Source: Cytospora piceicola
Taxonomy: Eukaryota > Ascomycota > Sordariomycetes > Diaporthales > Cytosporaceae
Length of the DNA: 64,000 bases
Reading direction: 5' to 3'
NCBI GenBank assembly: GCA_023375675.1
Contig: JALQBC010000032.1
Location: 450,209 to 514,208, forward strand
Within the stretch, counting starts at the first letter, position 1. Each line of letters begins with the position of its first letter. The translations under genes and the position numbers were made by a program. Below, one piece after another: positions 44,024 to 55,211 of the stretch. The notes beneath the pieces are model-generated. The model was given only the letters and a program-made list of their open reading frames with translations, made no database searches and was not told the origin of the DNA.

Positions 44024-47000
44024 TTATGCTGAATCACCATTCGTAGAATTCGAGCTCCAGGACCCCTCGCCCCCCATCTCCACATGCCCTGAATCTTCAT
44101 AATACCAGGTTTCAACTTTCAACAACTTGGTGAAGGGTGTCCGGTGGTATATGGCAACCTCATCTGCAGGTTCTTGTGTGAGCGGAGAACCGACCTCCAG
44201 TGCCGCTAATATTTCCTCGAAGGTGAGATCCCTACCCTGGAAGGTTGCCTTGCCGTAGACTTGGGAAATGGCCGCATGCGCCCGACTGGAGCTGGTTACT
44301 GGTTCATAAGCTCCACTGAAGATACATTTATACCGTGAAGGACTGAGAAATTTCATCTTGAGGTCCAAAACGCCTCCGGGAGGGACTAGGTGATCAAAAT
44401 GGTCGAGTCCCATCTTCACAATCGTGTCACGTATGGCACGTTGAATCCCCGACCGGTGAACTACATGAAGGTATGGTAACAGCGCCGAAAGGGCGTTCAC
44501 TGCATTGAGCTGGCCAGTGGAGCAGGCTAAAAAAAAGACGTTGTGAAGCCGTTCCCATTTGCCACCGTCGACAGGGTTGGTGAACTCGAGGTATCCAAGC
44601 ATTCTGAGTAATGAGCCTGCAAATGAGAATGGGCGCTCGAATAAATTTAGAATGATCGTAGTCCCGGAGCCCGGCAAAATTTCATGCTCTTGGTGTGGTG
44701 AACGCAATACTTCCATGAGAGGGAAGCAATGATTGACTGCGTCGGCAAGAAGCGCTTTACCTTCTTTCTGGTGCACCAAATGTTGCAGCTCGAACTCCAA
44801 AGTCTTCAAGATGAAGCACAAGACCGGTCGACTTTCCATGTAATTGCAAAACATGGAATAGTCATCGTCTGTGTTTGCTGGACTTGAAAGAAGCAGAGGC
44901 GTCAACGGGGGGAGAGTCTGTCGCATATATGTGCGCCTATCCTCCCGGACCGCCATTTCTGCCTCAGCCGAGGAGAAACCAAGTTCCAAAGAGTTTCGAT
45001 CTTGCTGGAGAAATGTTCTCACTGTTTCGTGGGCGAGTTGCACTGTATCCCAGCAAGTGGTCTCTCGCTCCTCAAAGTGTTCGCCGCGGGGCAGGATGGG
45101 AATGATTTCGACGAAGGGGCCGCAGAGTCTCTCGAGCTCTCCTCTGAAAGATGACCACCCGGTAAATCCTACAAATACCATGGGCTTTGCATTGATCTCA
45201 GGGTTCTCGAAATCGTAGGAAATTACCTCTAGCAAGTCCTGCAACTGCATTCTGTACTTGGTGGAGACAGAAACCCACATGAGGACTCGACGAGCTCTTT
45301 TGAGGTTGTTCGGGCTTTTTTCAAAGAGTTGCAACAGGTCGGAAGTGATTCGCGAGTACAGCTCCATCATCTCGACAGGGAGGCTCTTCAGGTGCTCCGT
45401 GAGTGATTGACTATCACAAAAGGGTTCCTCTTGGCATCGCCGCTGCAAAATATCCAGCACAGTGATGACCCAAAGAACAACCCCCTTGGCATTCGCTCTC
45501 AGATAATTGTCTATTTCGGAGAGCAGTGACTTCTTTTCAGACACAGCGTTCCTAAAATATTCGTCCTGCATACTGTCACTCCTTGTTACAGCGGAAGCCG
45601 ACAGGCGGCGTCTTTTTGATGGACTGCTATGCGGTAGTAATTCGCTGTCAGAATCGTCTCGGTCTAGTCGCAATGCCAAAATTTCCACGCCCTTGTCGAT
45701 CAGGTATTCGATGTCGGGACGGTTGACCTCGTGCATGGAAATGGAGCGATGATGCTTGAGTGCCCTCTTGATATCATCAGACGGTCGGCTCAAAAAAGTG
45801 ATTCGCAGAGGCATTCCGGTGGATGTCAAATTAGTCAAGAACTTGAGAGCATCCCTTCGAGAGCAGTCCATTTCGGAGTGTTCAACGTTGCTTTCGTCCA
45901 AGCCATCAACAATACACAGAGCTGACACCGGTCTGCTTTGAAAACCTTGGAAAATAGCTGATATGGCCTTTTGTAAGTTGATGATCGACCAATGGGTCGA
46001 GGAAACATCGCCTCGACTGCTCAAGAGAGACCTATATATCTCCTTGATGAACGAGAATACAGTAGCATCCTGCGATAAGAGCTGACTTAAGATCGCTAGG
46101 AACATTTGTCGATGTAGGACAAGGTTATCTCTAGCACTGTAAAACCACGAGAGAACCAAAACTTGCGTTGAACTGGACCTTTCGAGAAATCTGGTTTGCA
46201 TGGTTTTTGCAAGGACGGATTTTCCGCTGCCGGGTTTGCCACAAATCCAGATGACAGATGATGGTCTACTCTTCCAGGAAAGATAGGAAGGGTTGTCCCA
46301 AACCCAGTGGTTGGTACCGACCGTTGCAGAGGCGATTCGGTCCTGGCGAACCGTCATATTTTCGAACTGGAGGCTCGCGAGACATTCTGCTCAGCCTGGT
46401 AAGACAGCGAAATTATTGTGCGTGCAGGGTGTCAATACTTACCAAGGTATTCTGTATGACCTTTGATGACCGTACAATGTCGAGCAACCTGAGGCATCTT
46501 GCCAGGGTCCTGGCCTATGGCAACTACTCTTAGTCGGTCGACATTGAAACCAGGGGATCCTCCAAACAGCCTGGCGAGTAGCTTTTCTATTTCTATTGCC
46601 GCATCCTTATGTAACGAATCCACGTCGTGAATGATAATCGTCCACCCTTTCTGAGGATCTCCCTTCAGAAGCTCTGCAAAGGCGCGGCTCACCCGCATGC
46701 CCATGTTTTGGGTTGCCCCAGATTTGTGGTGGAACAAACCGCTTTCCACAACAAATGGGGAGAACTCGATGTAGTCGTGTTGGCAATGGAGAGCATATGT
46801 TTGTTGTAGGACGGAGAACAGTAACGAAATGGCATGTTTTGAGCATCCCAAGGCCTTCAGTTGTTGCAGTTCCGACAGTGACGGGTGGTTGTTGGTGACA
46901 TGTATGAGGAACACGTCCTCTTCCTGAAGTAATAGCTGGCCTAGAGCATTGGCTGTCGGCGGCGCATTGTCGGTTTGGCACCAAATGATCGATTTCTGTT

Positions 47001-48668
47001 TGCTTATGTCTGTCCGATCGCCGCTCCAGATCCGATAGCCAGAAGTGGACAACAGCCAGTCAAGGATATCTTCGGAAGGAGGATCCAGGAAGGTTTCGTT
47101 CAGTCCGTCTTTCCACATGGACATGTCTTCATCAAATCGACTCGTAATCTGGAGAGCTTCTAGAATACTTATCAGCTACATACACATAACTTGCGTCAGG
47201 TGGATAACTCAGCCCCCCTAATATTGTTATCGCTTCAACAAGAAAACCTGGGCTGAAGAGTCTCTGCGACAAAAGAAGAACAACTGAAACAGTGAGCGTT
47301 ATTCCAGCAAAGACTCACTTTGGTAAGGTAAGACTGACTTTCCCATCTCAAGTGCTTCTAGTCTTTGCTCAAGGGCTGCGCTCTTCAGCGCCTCTTCGTA
47401 TACCCAGCACATATTACTGTTCACCAACTCGTAGACATCACGGTCCTCCTGTATGTCAAGATTGAATCTGCACATATTACTGTGACTGGCTTCCAAACCG
47501 ATGATGTTTTCGCGGTGTCCCGGGAGGCCAAAGGTTGCAGATTCCTTTGTGACAATCTGGAATACGATACGTGGTCAGCGAGCGGTCTTCGCTTTCGCTT
47601 CAATTAACGGGTTGGGTGAGAAGCAGATTGGGATGGGAGGAAGGTGAGAGTAAGCCAGAAATAAGGCAAGCATACTGTGCCTTTCTTCTCCCAAAAGGAC
47701 ACAATGTTGTAGTTCTCCAGTTGATGTCTGAATGCCTCCTTCAGGAAGCCACTAAAGAGAGAACCTGGTCGAAGCGCTTCCATGATAGACTCGTTAGACC
47801 CAAACCCAAGACTCTTAGCAATCTTTTCCGCGGCGAAGCCAAGCTTTACTTGAGCGTCCTTCAAATTCCCGCCCTCGTGGGGAGTCCCAAAGAAAACAAG
47901 GCCCTTTCTAGTCAATCGTCAGAGACCAAAAACCAAAACAAAAATTTCACGAGCCCGATACAGTGAGCTTACACAGAAGTTTCAATGTCGGCGTAGTGTT
48001 TGTTGTCATGAGCATTGACAAGAGCCTGTTTTACTAATAGGCCACCAAGGCTATGTGCCACAAAGATCAAAGGGCGTCGAGGGTCCTAGCAGGAGTTAGA
48101 CTACCAGCCGTAAACATGATAGAGCCAAAGTCATTCTTACACCTCGCCTCTTCCCGAGCAGACAGTCGAGAAGCTCGTTTCCCGCATCCCAGAAAGTATC
48201 TTGCTTTCCAGAATACACCCGCGAGTCGTACTCGTAGAGAAATATTCTTGCGTCAGGCAGAGACATGGTATCGGGCAGAGAGGCGGTGGGCAAATCGTCC
48301 CTCAGCCAGAGCTGGCCGCTGGCTCCGTCTGGCTTTCTCCAGGTATCCCAAGCATGGTCTTTCACGTTTTTACCCTTCGGGTTGAGTCCATGCACCGCAA
48401 CAATGCTAGGTAGAAGAGTGAGTAGCAGTTCTCGGGATCCGCGTGTGCGTTGGACTAGACCCAGTGCTCACTCGACTTTTGGACTCTCTCCCCCGGTCGC
48501 CAGAGGTCGAAGAGCCGGCTGTAAGACAAAGCCAGAGGTTAGCCACCTATCCTTTCAAGCCCTCGGCATGAACTCGGACACAAGACTTACCATTGCTCCA
48601 CCTATTAGGCCTGTTGGCTGGCGAGTTGACAATATGTTGAAAAGCAGAAAGGCTGCGCAGCACACCAT
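44024..48668 (-). CDS. NLR-like STAND protein: SesB alpha/beta-hydrolase, degenerate NACHT, NACHT
   Basis: A fungal NOD-like receptor. Exons (48668-48591, 48518-48472, 48405-48141, 48085-47973, 47907-47676, 47556-47319, 47159-46443, 46386-44024) join in phase to about 1,350 aa. Domains: a short hydrophobic N-terminus; a SesB-type lipase/esterase (DIVAVHGLNPKGKN, VAHSLGGLLVKQ with nucleophile Ser142, VKGLVFFGTPHEGG, FGLPGHRENIIGLEASHSNM); a segment, about residues 340-560, that mirrors a NACHT but lacks a P-loop; then an intact NACHT with VIWICGKPGSGKSVLAK (about 609-625), ALCIVDGLDES (Walker B) and LRITFLSRPSDD (sensor 1). The C-terminus (about 500 aa) has no WD40 or TPR repeats; ACSTGQLNAVNALSALL may be a relic ankyrin unit. 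In the family, ligand-triggered NACHT oligomerisation activates the N-terminal hydrolase in heterokaryon incompatibility or cell death; the role here is inferred. The junction at 47160-47318 is uncertain: a small extra exon may exist. Confidence 0.92.
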
Positions 48669-49821
48669 CAAATCGTAGCAGGTATTTATATTCGATAGAA
48701 TACAAGAGCAGGATTCAGAATCACATTCCGCCAAGTAACTAGAACCACGTTGGGCTCTGTTTTCCCCGCTCGATCTCGCCAGCCTGAAGCCACGGCGGCT
48801 AGAGCTGATGATGCCTAATACGTCGTCATCTGACATCAGCAACTTGCAGCGTGTGGCGTTGGACGGCGATTCCGAGCAGGGGCGGTCCATTCACATCAAA
48901 CCGAAAGGAGTAAAATCAAACGGACTTGCGTCTGTGATAAAACGGTAGATGCAACGGTGAGAGAACGGCAGCATTACCAGGGACGTTTTATGGCAGTTGA
49001 GCGACCCGTGGACGGCTAATAAGGATGTAGGAACCTCACCAGCAGCACCTAGGTACCCCATCCGGGTAGTCTCTGTTCCTACACTGTCAACACTACTGTG
49101 AAACTGGTGAACATCTTACTTACTAGGAGGCGGAACGCAGAAGGACCGGGGAGGCCACGGAAAAGCTCCGCGTGCGTTGATCCCAGACAAAGAACAAGGG
49201 TGAATGTCCTTCTGTAAATGTGGCTTGGTCGAAAGATGGGTGTTGATAGTCACCTTGAGATGTGTTCAGATGTGTTTGTGTGACCGTTAAAAACCCAGGC
49301 CGTGCTGGTAGACGGCTGTTGGCCAAAATATTAATCAACAGATATTGCCAGCATCGGTTAGTGGTAGCAATGCTGCTGTAAATATGGACAATATTTCTTC
49401 TCTCCCAAGCCGAATCCGTCTCCTTCCAACGCCATAGAATGCTACCCGGTGCTAGGATTGTGTCCGAGCCCGCCGTGATGCCCTTGATGATTATGTACTT
49501 TCCGTAATTATACTCTCCAAGCCCATAGTGACACAGACTCCTCTATATAGATCTCGGGACTCGCGTCCTGATGCTGTTCTTCAACCACTTATATACCCTG
49601 TAAAATGGCTGCTAGTCCATCCAGCTCATATCTTCGTCCGTGTGTTGTGAATCGCTCATATTTGGATCCACCCACTCTGGCATTTCATCAGCCGGCTGAC
49701 CATTATCCTTGGGATCTAGCCATGGCGCCTCGTGGGAGCTGGTCATCCTCAAACCCCCCGAAATTCGGTGACCCGTCGTCTCAACAACGCTGCCCGTGGA
49801 GCTCACCCTCCCATCGACGAG
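48669..49821. other. Region upstream of the NLR gene
   Basis: This is the NLR promoter side and the 3' flank of the lipase gene. An acidic frame on the minus strand at 49612-49806 (ending TDEDMSWMD) may be an alternative C-terminus of the lipase. One CACCTAGGTACC motif lies near 49,047. Confidence 0.45.
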
Positions 49822-52526
49822 TCAATCCCACAGTCCATCTCCCCCGTCAGTAGTGTCCTGCTCATCGTCGGCAAGGGCCGCAGCAGACGGGGATCTTGCT
49901 CTCTTGTCGTCTTCGGTCGTTGCAATCTCAGTGTCGTACGCCGAATCATCCGACCGGTTGCCTCTCGATAGAGAGCTTGCTGCGCCCTGATGCCAGGCCT
50001 GCGAGTAGGGTTCTGGGTCGGATGTGTTGTCTCCGGTGTGTGAATCGACCTCCGTGTCACTCGTGTGAAGGTTCGATGTGTCAGAATCGCCCGTTGTAGG
50101 TGAAACAACATCCAGTCGAATCAGTGGCGAGGCCTTCGATCGAGGGGAGGACTGAACAAAGTCAATTGGAGATTTGTGAAGACGCATCGCTGTGCTGTCC
50201 GATGGCGGTGCCGCCAGCTTATCGACCGTAGCGGATATCAGCTCCGGCGGTTCCAAGGGCCTGGAGAAATCAAATTCGCTGTTGTCCTTGTCTGTTCCAC
50301 CGACATGGGATGGGATTGGGCTCGACATCGGTCCCAGATTCGATAGTGCCACCTGAAGACCCTTGAGTGGCTTTTTGAGCTTGGGTTTGCTGGCCCGTCT
50401 ATCCGCAGCCAAGGATAGGCCGGTGCCGCCTCTGCGAAGGCTCAGCCCTAGACGTTCATCTGCTTCCTGGTCATCATCGGCGAGCGAGTCCTCGTAATTC
50501 AGGAGGTGCCTGCCCCGCTTTGCGAGCATCTGAATACTGCTCCCAGAACTTCGGCGCTGCTGTTGGGGCCTGACCTTCTCGGAAACAGGAGATGACTGTA
50601 TTGGAAGGCCAGCAGTGACAGGCTCAAAGGGATCAGTCGCACGTAGACCTTGAGCAGACGGAGAATCGAAGTCCAGTCCTTCTGATGCAGTGGCGAGTCG
50701 GCGGAGGTTGACCTGACTCTGGCTGAAGAGACACCTTGCTCGGAGGATCTGTATAGATCGATCAATTGCCAGCTCTACCGCGCAGCGGTCCCTTATCCGA
50801 CTAAGTTTCGGCCACGTAGCACGTTCACCAGCCAGCGTCGCTCGTTCCATGAAGTCGACGGTGGGGTTCTTCAAGACACGGGTGAGATCTTGTATATTAG
50901 TTTCGGGTAGGATAGTGATGTCGCCAGAATATTTCTGGCTCAGGACACTGCGCAATTTGGTCACGGCAGTTGGGAAGATGCCCAGCTCAGCCAGGAACTG
51001 CAGCCTATGCAGGACCTCGTCCTTGGCCAGCGTCGTAAGCGTAGAGGTAGTACTTGAATTATGTGACGCACTGAATAGCCCAGATCGAGATTCTTGGTGT
51101 TCTGGATAGAGTCTGTCGTCCTTAGCCAGAAATGGAACGACATGTGGGTTGACCTGCGACACGATGAAGTGGTTGACATTGAACATCTCTGCAAGCCGTG
51201 TCATAGGCAAGTCATTGTCCACAGATCCATCGACCCATCGCTGGGGTGTTGGGTTCCATGGCATATGCTCGCCGGTCTGCGGGTCCTTGACGAGCAAAGG
51301 AGCAGCGTTGAAAACAAAGGGAACCGAGCAGGAGGCGGCCACTGCTGACCAGATCATAACGTTGGGAGCAGTGATATAGTTCAGAAGTCGCGGCAGCTCG
51401 TAAATGGATTCTGTGGAGACGGATATGTTGCAGATCTTCCTCGTCCGGTTATAGGCCTCCTGGAAAGTGATGTCGCCAAGTTGTATACGCATCACTCGGG
51501 TGAGATGTTTGATATCCGACCAGGAACCTTCGGTCAGCAATCGTTTGACATGGGTCAGAACGCTCTCTTCTTTTTCCTCTTCTTCGAAAACCGCTAGGTC
51601 GCCGTAGGGAAACTCTTTGAGGACATCCGGTATCCCGTCGGTAGTGTGGGTACAGAAGACGGCGCAGACAATAGAGCCGGCTGACGCTCCAGAGATGATC
51701 CTTGGGAGTATATCCGCCTCGTACATAGCCTTGAGGACCCCAGCATGCATCATTCCAAAGGTGCCTCCCCCGCTCAAGAGCAGGGCCGACCGACCGAAAC
51801 TTTGCCGAGCTTGGAGGAAAGCTTCCAGAATATCACTGTGGTCCAGGTCCTTGGGCAATGCGCCGGGATACCCGCTCTTCTCTACCAAGTCTTCGATGGT
51901 CGCAACAGCCGATTTCACGTATTGTTCGATCAGGTCTTTTGTCCCGATATATGAATGCCTATACAGATCGATATCGCCCATGTTCCCTAGCTCACGAGAC
52001 AGGGCAGTCCTCACAAGATGGACCATTCGGCGCATGTCGCAGTTCGTCCGGGCTTCATCAAGTTCGCGCATCTGTTCGCGGATAACGTCAGGTCGGTATT
52101 GGCCGTTGACTCCGTTCTCTTCGGATTTCCAGACATGGTTCCCCTCGAGGAGGTCAAGTTCTTCTGCTGCCGTGGTCCATTGCGATACCGATGTAGCCTG
52201 TGATGGTGTATGGTTAGATTTGCCAAGCGTCGTCAGCAGTATGCGGGAGCACTTACATTCTGCATGCGCAAAGCCAGGATCTGTTTGCGCTGCTCAGGCT
52301 CGGGGGCCTCTTCGCCCCCAGGATCGGACTTTCCATCCTTTCGAGGGGACCAGAACTCGTTTACACCCTTAATGAACCTCGAGAGGGAATGTACTGGTGA
52401 TGCGCCAGCGGATCGCTTCTCGAGAGATGTTTCTCGGGCCTTCAGACCGCCTTGTGGTTTGGCAGTCGAACTGGGGGAAACTTGGCCAAGACTGATAGAC
52501 GGCAGGACATGAAGAAGGTCGCTCAT
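49822..52526 (-). CDS. Patatin-type triacylglycerol lipase (TGL4/TGL5 family)
   Basis: It hydrolyses storage triacylglycerol at lipid droplets; the yeast relatives also have lysophospholipid acyltransferase activity. Two exons, 52526-52257 and 52197-49822, with a 59-nt intron (GTAAGT...CACAG) give 881 aa. The N-terminal region before the patatin core is the one conserved in this lipase group (DEARTNCDMRRMVHLVRTAL, then LYRHSYIGTKDLIEQY). The patatin core has the oxyanion loop LLSGGGTFGMMHAG (about residue 230), nucleophile elbow ISGASAGS (Ser about 262) and catalytic Asp in RWVDGSVDNDLPMTRL (about 420). The C-terminal 350 residues are S/P/D-rich and disordered, probably the droplet-binding or phosphoregulated tail. 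The start ATG 52526 follows a TTG-only extension. An alternative end by a 42-nt intron near 49,830 would add about 60 acidic residues. This is a housekeeping gene and its closeness to the NLR is probably chance. Confidence 0.95.
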
Positions 52527-53240
52527 TGCGGCAGACAACTCTGGGTCGAAACAAGCTCTCGTGTGGACATTTGAGAGTGATTCAAGGGGATTCAGGGGCC
52601 CCTTTAGCTACCCATGGATGACACGTATCCTCACGCGTTCGAGTTCGAATTCGGTATTGAGGATCCAGCGTCTTGAGGAGTCGAAGACTGTGTGGAATTG
52701 GCCGTATATTCTGTCTTTTGGTCCAGAATGCGAAGATGGCCTGAGTGCTGTGGGACGGACTTCACATGGGACTTGTTCGTGGGAGGGACAGGAGACGATT
52801 GATTAGAGGTCGAAGCTATGTATTTGAGAGAAGAGGAGGGTGGAAAGGTTCGCTATAATGACAGAATCAGAGAGTAATAGAAACCGGAAAGGGAGGAAGG
52901 TTTTATTGGCAAAGAGCAAGTCATGCGTGCCCAGGTTTATCATTGATGAATTGTACATAGCTTGGCATGTATGTAGTTAAGTAGGGCAGCCCGAGGCGGC
53001 AGGCAGTTGTCCCTGGAACATCTGGAATTATAGTGCACATATGTAATGTTGGGGTGCATTCAGTTGCTCCACATGACCCCCGCGCCAACGGCACGAAGGC
53101 TGCCACGGTATTCATTACTTACCAGCCTAACCGTGCGGTCCGTGCAGGTCGGCAGCCATGACCCCAGATTTGTGTGCATTAGTAAGTTTTACCCCGTAAT
53201 CGAGTCCTCCCGGGTCCCACACCCTCTTCTCCAGACGGTA
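52527..53240. other. Intergenic region upstream of the lipase
   Basis: The lipase promoter region; no other feature was recognised. Confidence 0.5.
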
Positions 53241-53865
53241 TATGGTGCGCGACAGGTGCTTCTCTGCGAAAACGGGTTTTTGGGTAGGGTCACACCCTCA
53301 AGGCTCTAGGTACCTAAGTCAAATATATATTCCCTTTCCTAATTCAACTTAATTATTTATAAAATTTAAAAAATATATATTATATTTATTATATAATTAC
53401 GTATTATACGTATATTTTAGTTTATTACGTACTTATTATATAATATAAATATTAAATAAAAGGAATAAATATTTAAAAATATTTAAAGAGGGTAAGTTTA
53501 GTAAGTCGGAGGTGCGGGGTACTTTCCGGGAGTGCGGGGTACTTCCCGGGAGAAAAACGAAATCTGGTTCGCTGAAATTTTCTTATCGAGCACGGAAACT
53601 TATCGACGATAAGATAAGACTATATCAAAACTTTGAATTCTCTTTTTACTATTTCTTATATTGTCTATTATATAGTATAGATATAAAGAATCTGACTTAA
53701 TATATATATATACTATACTCTAATACTTAGGATAGTAGGTTTACTTTTCTCTAAATCTGAAAACGTAAGGTAAATATTAAAGAAATCACTAAGTTACCTG
53801 GGCCTTGGGCGTTTGGCTATTGACCAAAACCCGTTTTCGCAGAGAAGCACCTGTCGCGCACCATA
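53241..53865. mobile_element. Non-autonomous DNA-transposon-like element with 40-bp terminal inverted repeats
   Basis: The sequence starting TATGGTGCGCGACAGGTGCT at 53241-53280 is repeated in perfect inverted orientation at 53826-53865 (40 of 40 bases). Both ends are flanked by the direct 5-mer CGGTA (53236-53240 and 53866-53870), like a target-site duplication; a TA at each inner edge leaves a TA-type duplication as an alternative. The 545-bp interior is very AT-rich (about 53,330-53,770), contains a short GC-rich direct repeat (GTGCGGGGTACTT, twice at about 53,511-53,540) and has no transposase frame, so this is a MITE-like or decayed element. Confidence 0.8.
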
Positions 53866-55211
53866 CGGTACTTACTTTACACATTTCGAGGTCAGCACTC
53901 ACTCCAATGGCCTAGACTTACTTCGTCTCATACTGTACTTCAACGCCGGGTCAGCTGGAGGCTGATCAATTCCCGCCCCGATGCCGCCTGTACGCAATAT
54001 GTTGTGCACACTAAACCAACACGCCACCTTCAACAAGGCTTGTGACATTGATTTCCGCCTGGAGTTTAAATGACGATGACACTATGGAACAGCAAGCGTC
54101 AAACCTTGCAAATATGCACAGCCAGTGAGAATTCAAGCCAGCAGAACAAGTCCCGCATGAGACCAAGACGTAAGGAGTCTGACATGAGACGAAGAGGATG
54201 CTGTGCCCGTCCGTCCACCTTCTTAATTCAGCCTCATAGGCTTCATGCATTGAAATAGGTAGCTTACATCTGTGGCACACTGATATAAGACCAGATGCAT
54301 CCTCAGGCCAGCCATGGTGGCCAACGTCTTGTTAGCTAGTGGAGGGGTCAGCGTCATAAACACTACCCTCAGTCTTCACCGTCTTTATGTTCACGACACC
54401 CACAAGACACGGGTGCCGAAACACGCCGGCACCGAGAACCAATGTTCTTCAACGCTCGGGGCCTAAATACAGTCCGTCGTGTGGTTGCTTTTTCCAGCCG
54501 GCTGGCTACTGGAAGGCTCCAGAAAGCCCGTTGGGAAGTTTTCTGGTTGGACTCCGTATGTACCGTAGGGTACCGTGTAAATGCATCATTCACAAAGGCT
54601 TTAGAGCGGTCCCCGGCCTTCCTTGCACTGTCCACACTATTGTCTCTGCTGTCGCATGGACCTTGCATACTCGATCCAGTGACCCAAGTGACCCCAGAGT
54701 CTTCCGGGTCACAAGCAAACTGTAAAAATGGAGACATGACTGCGGGGAAAGGATGCCAGCTCTTGACTGGGCCGGCATCCAAAGCGCACTCACCAGCATG
54801 TGAACATGAGTACTCATCTCGGTTTCGGGTCAGACGAGAGTGTTTTCACCTGCTTTTGTTCTTCCGAGGACGGTGATCATCTGACCCACCAACAATGGGC
54901 GACATGCGGGATAACTTCCTCGCTTAGACCAGGAAGGCAAGTAACGTTGGAGCCGGCGACAACTCCGCAGTCGCTGGTCTGGAGAACCCCCGTCCAGCGT
55001 CTCCTCTCCGGGGTCCACCATCGCACAAGCTGCAGCCGAGCCTCAAGCCTGTGACCTGACCTGAGATGATGTGGCAATAGACACTCGAAACTGCAAATGA
55101 ACATGCTTTCGTGGCACATCCAATCAAACCCCAGGGTATCATCTCTAATTCTATGTCAATACATGTAATCGTTACTCACAAAACCTCCAATCCTCCCCCT
55201 CCCCCTCCTCT
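53866..55211. other. Intergenic region
   Basis: No coding region was supported between the inverted-repeat element and the alpha/beta-hydrolase gene. The frames at 54.4-54.9 kb lack recognisable content. Confidence 0.45.

Noticed and set aside
46433..46442. Acceptor at 46401 for the last NLR intron
   Set aside because: It gives an immediate in-frame TGA; the acceptor at 46387 keeps the frame and yields the ECLASLQFENM lead-in expected before NACHT.
44024..52526. NLR and patatin lipase as a functional pair
   Set aside because: Patatin domains do occur in NLRs, but this lipase has the DUF3336/TGL4-type N-terminus of housekeeping triacylglycerol lipases, so adjacency is most likely chance.
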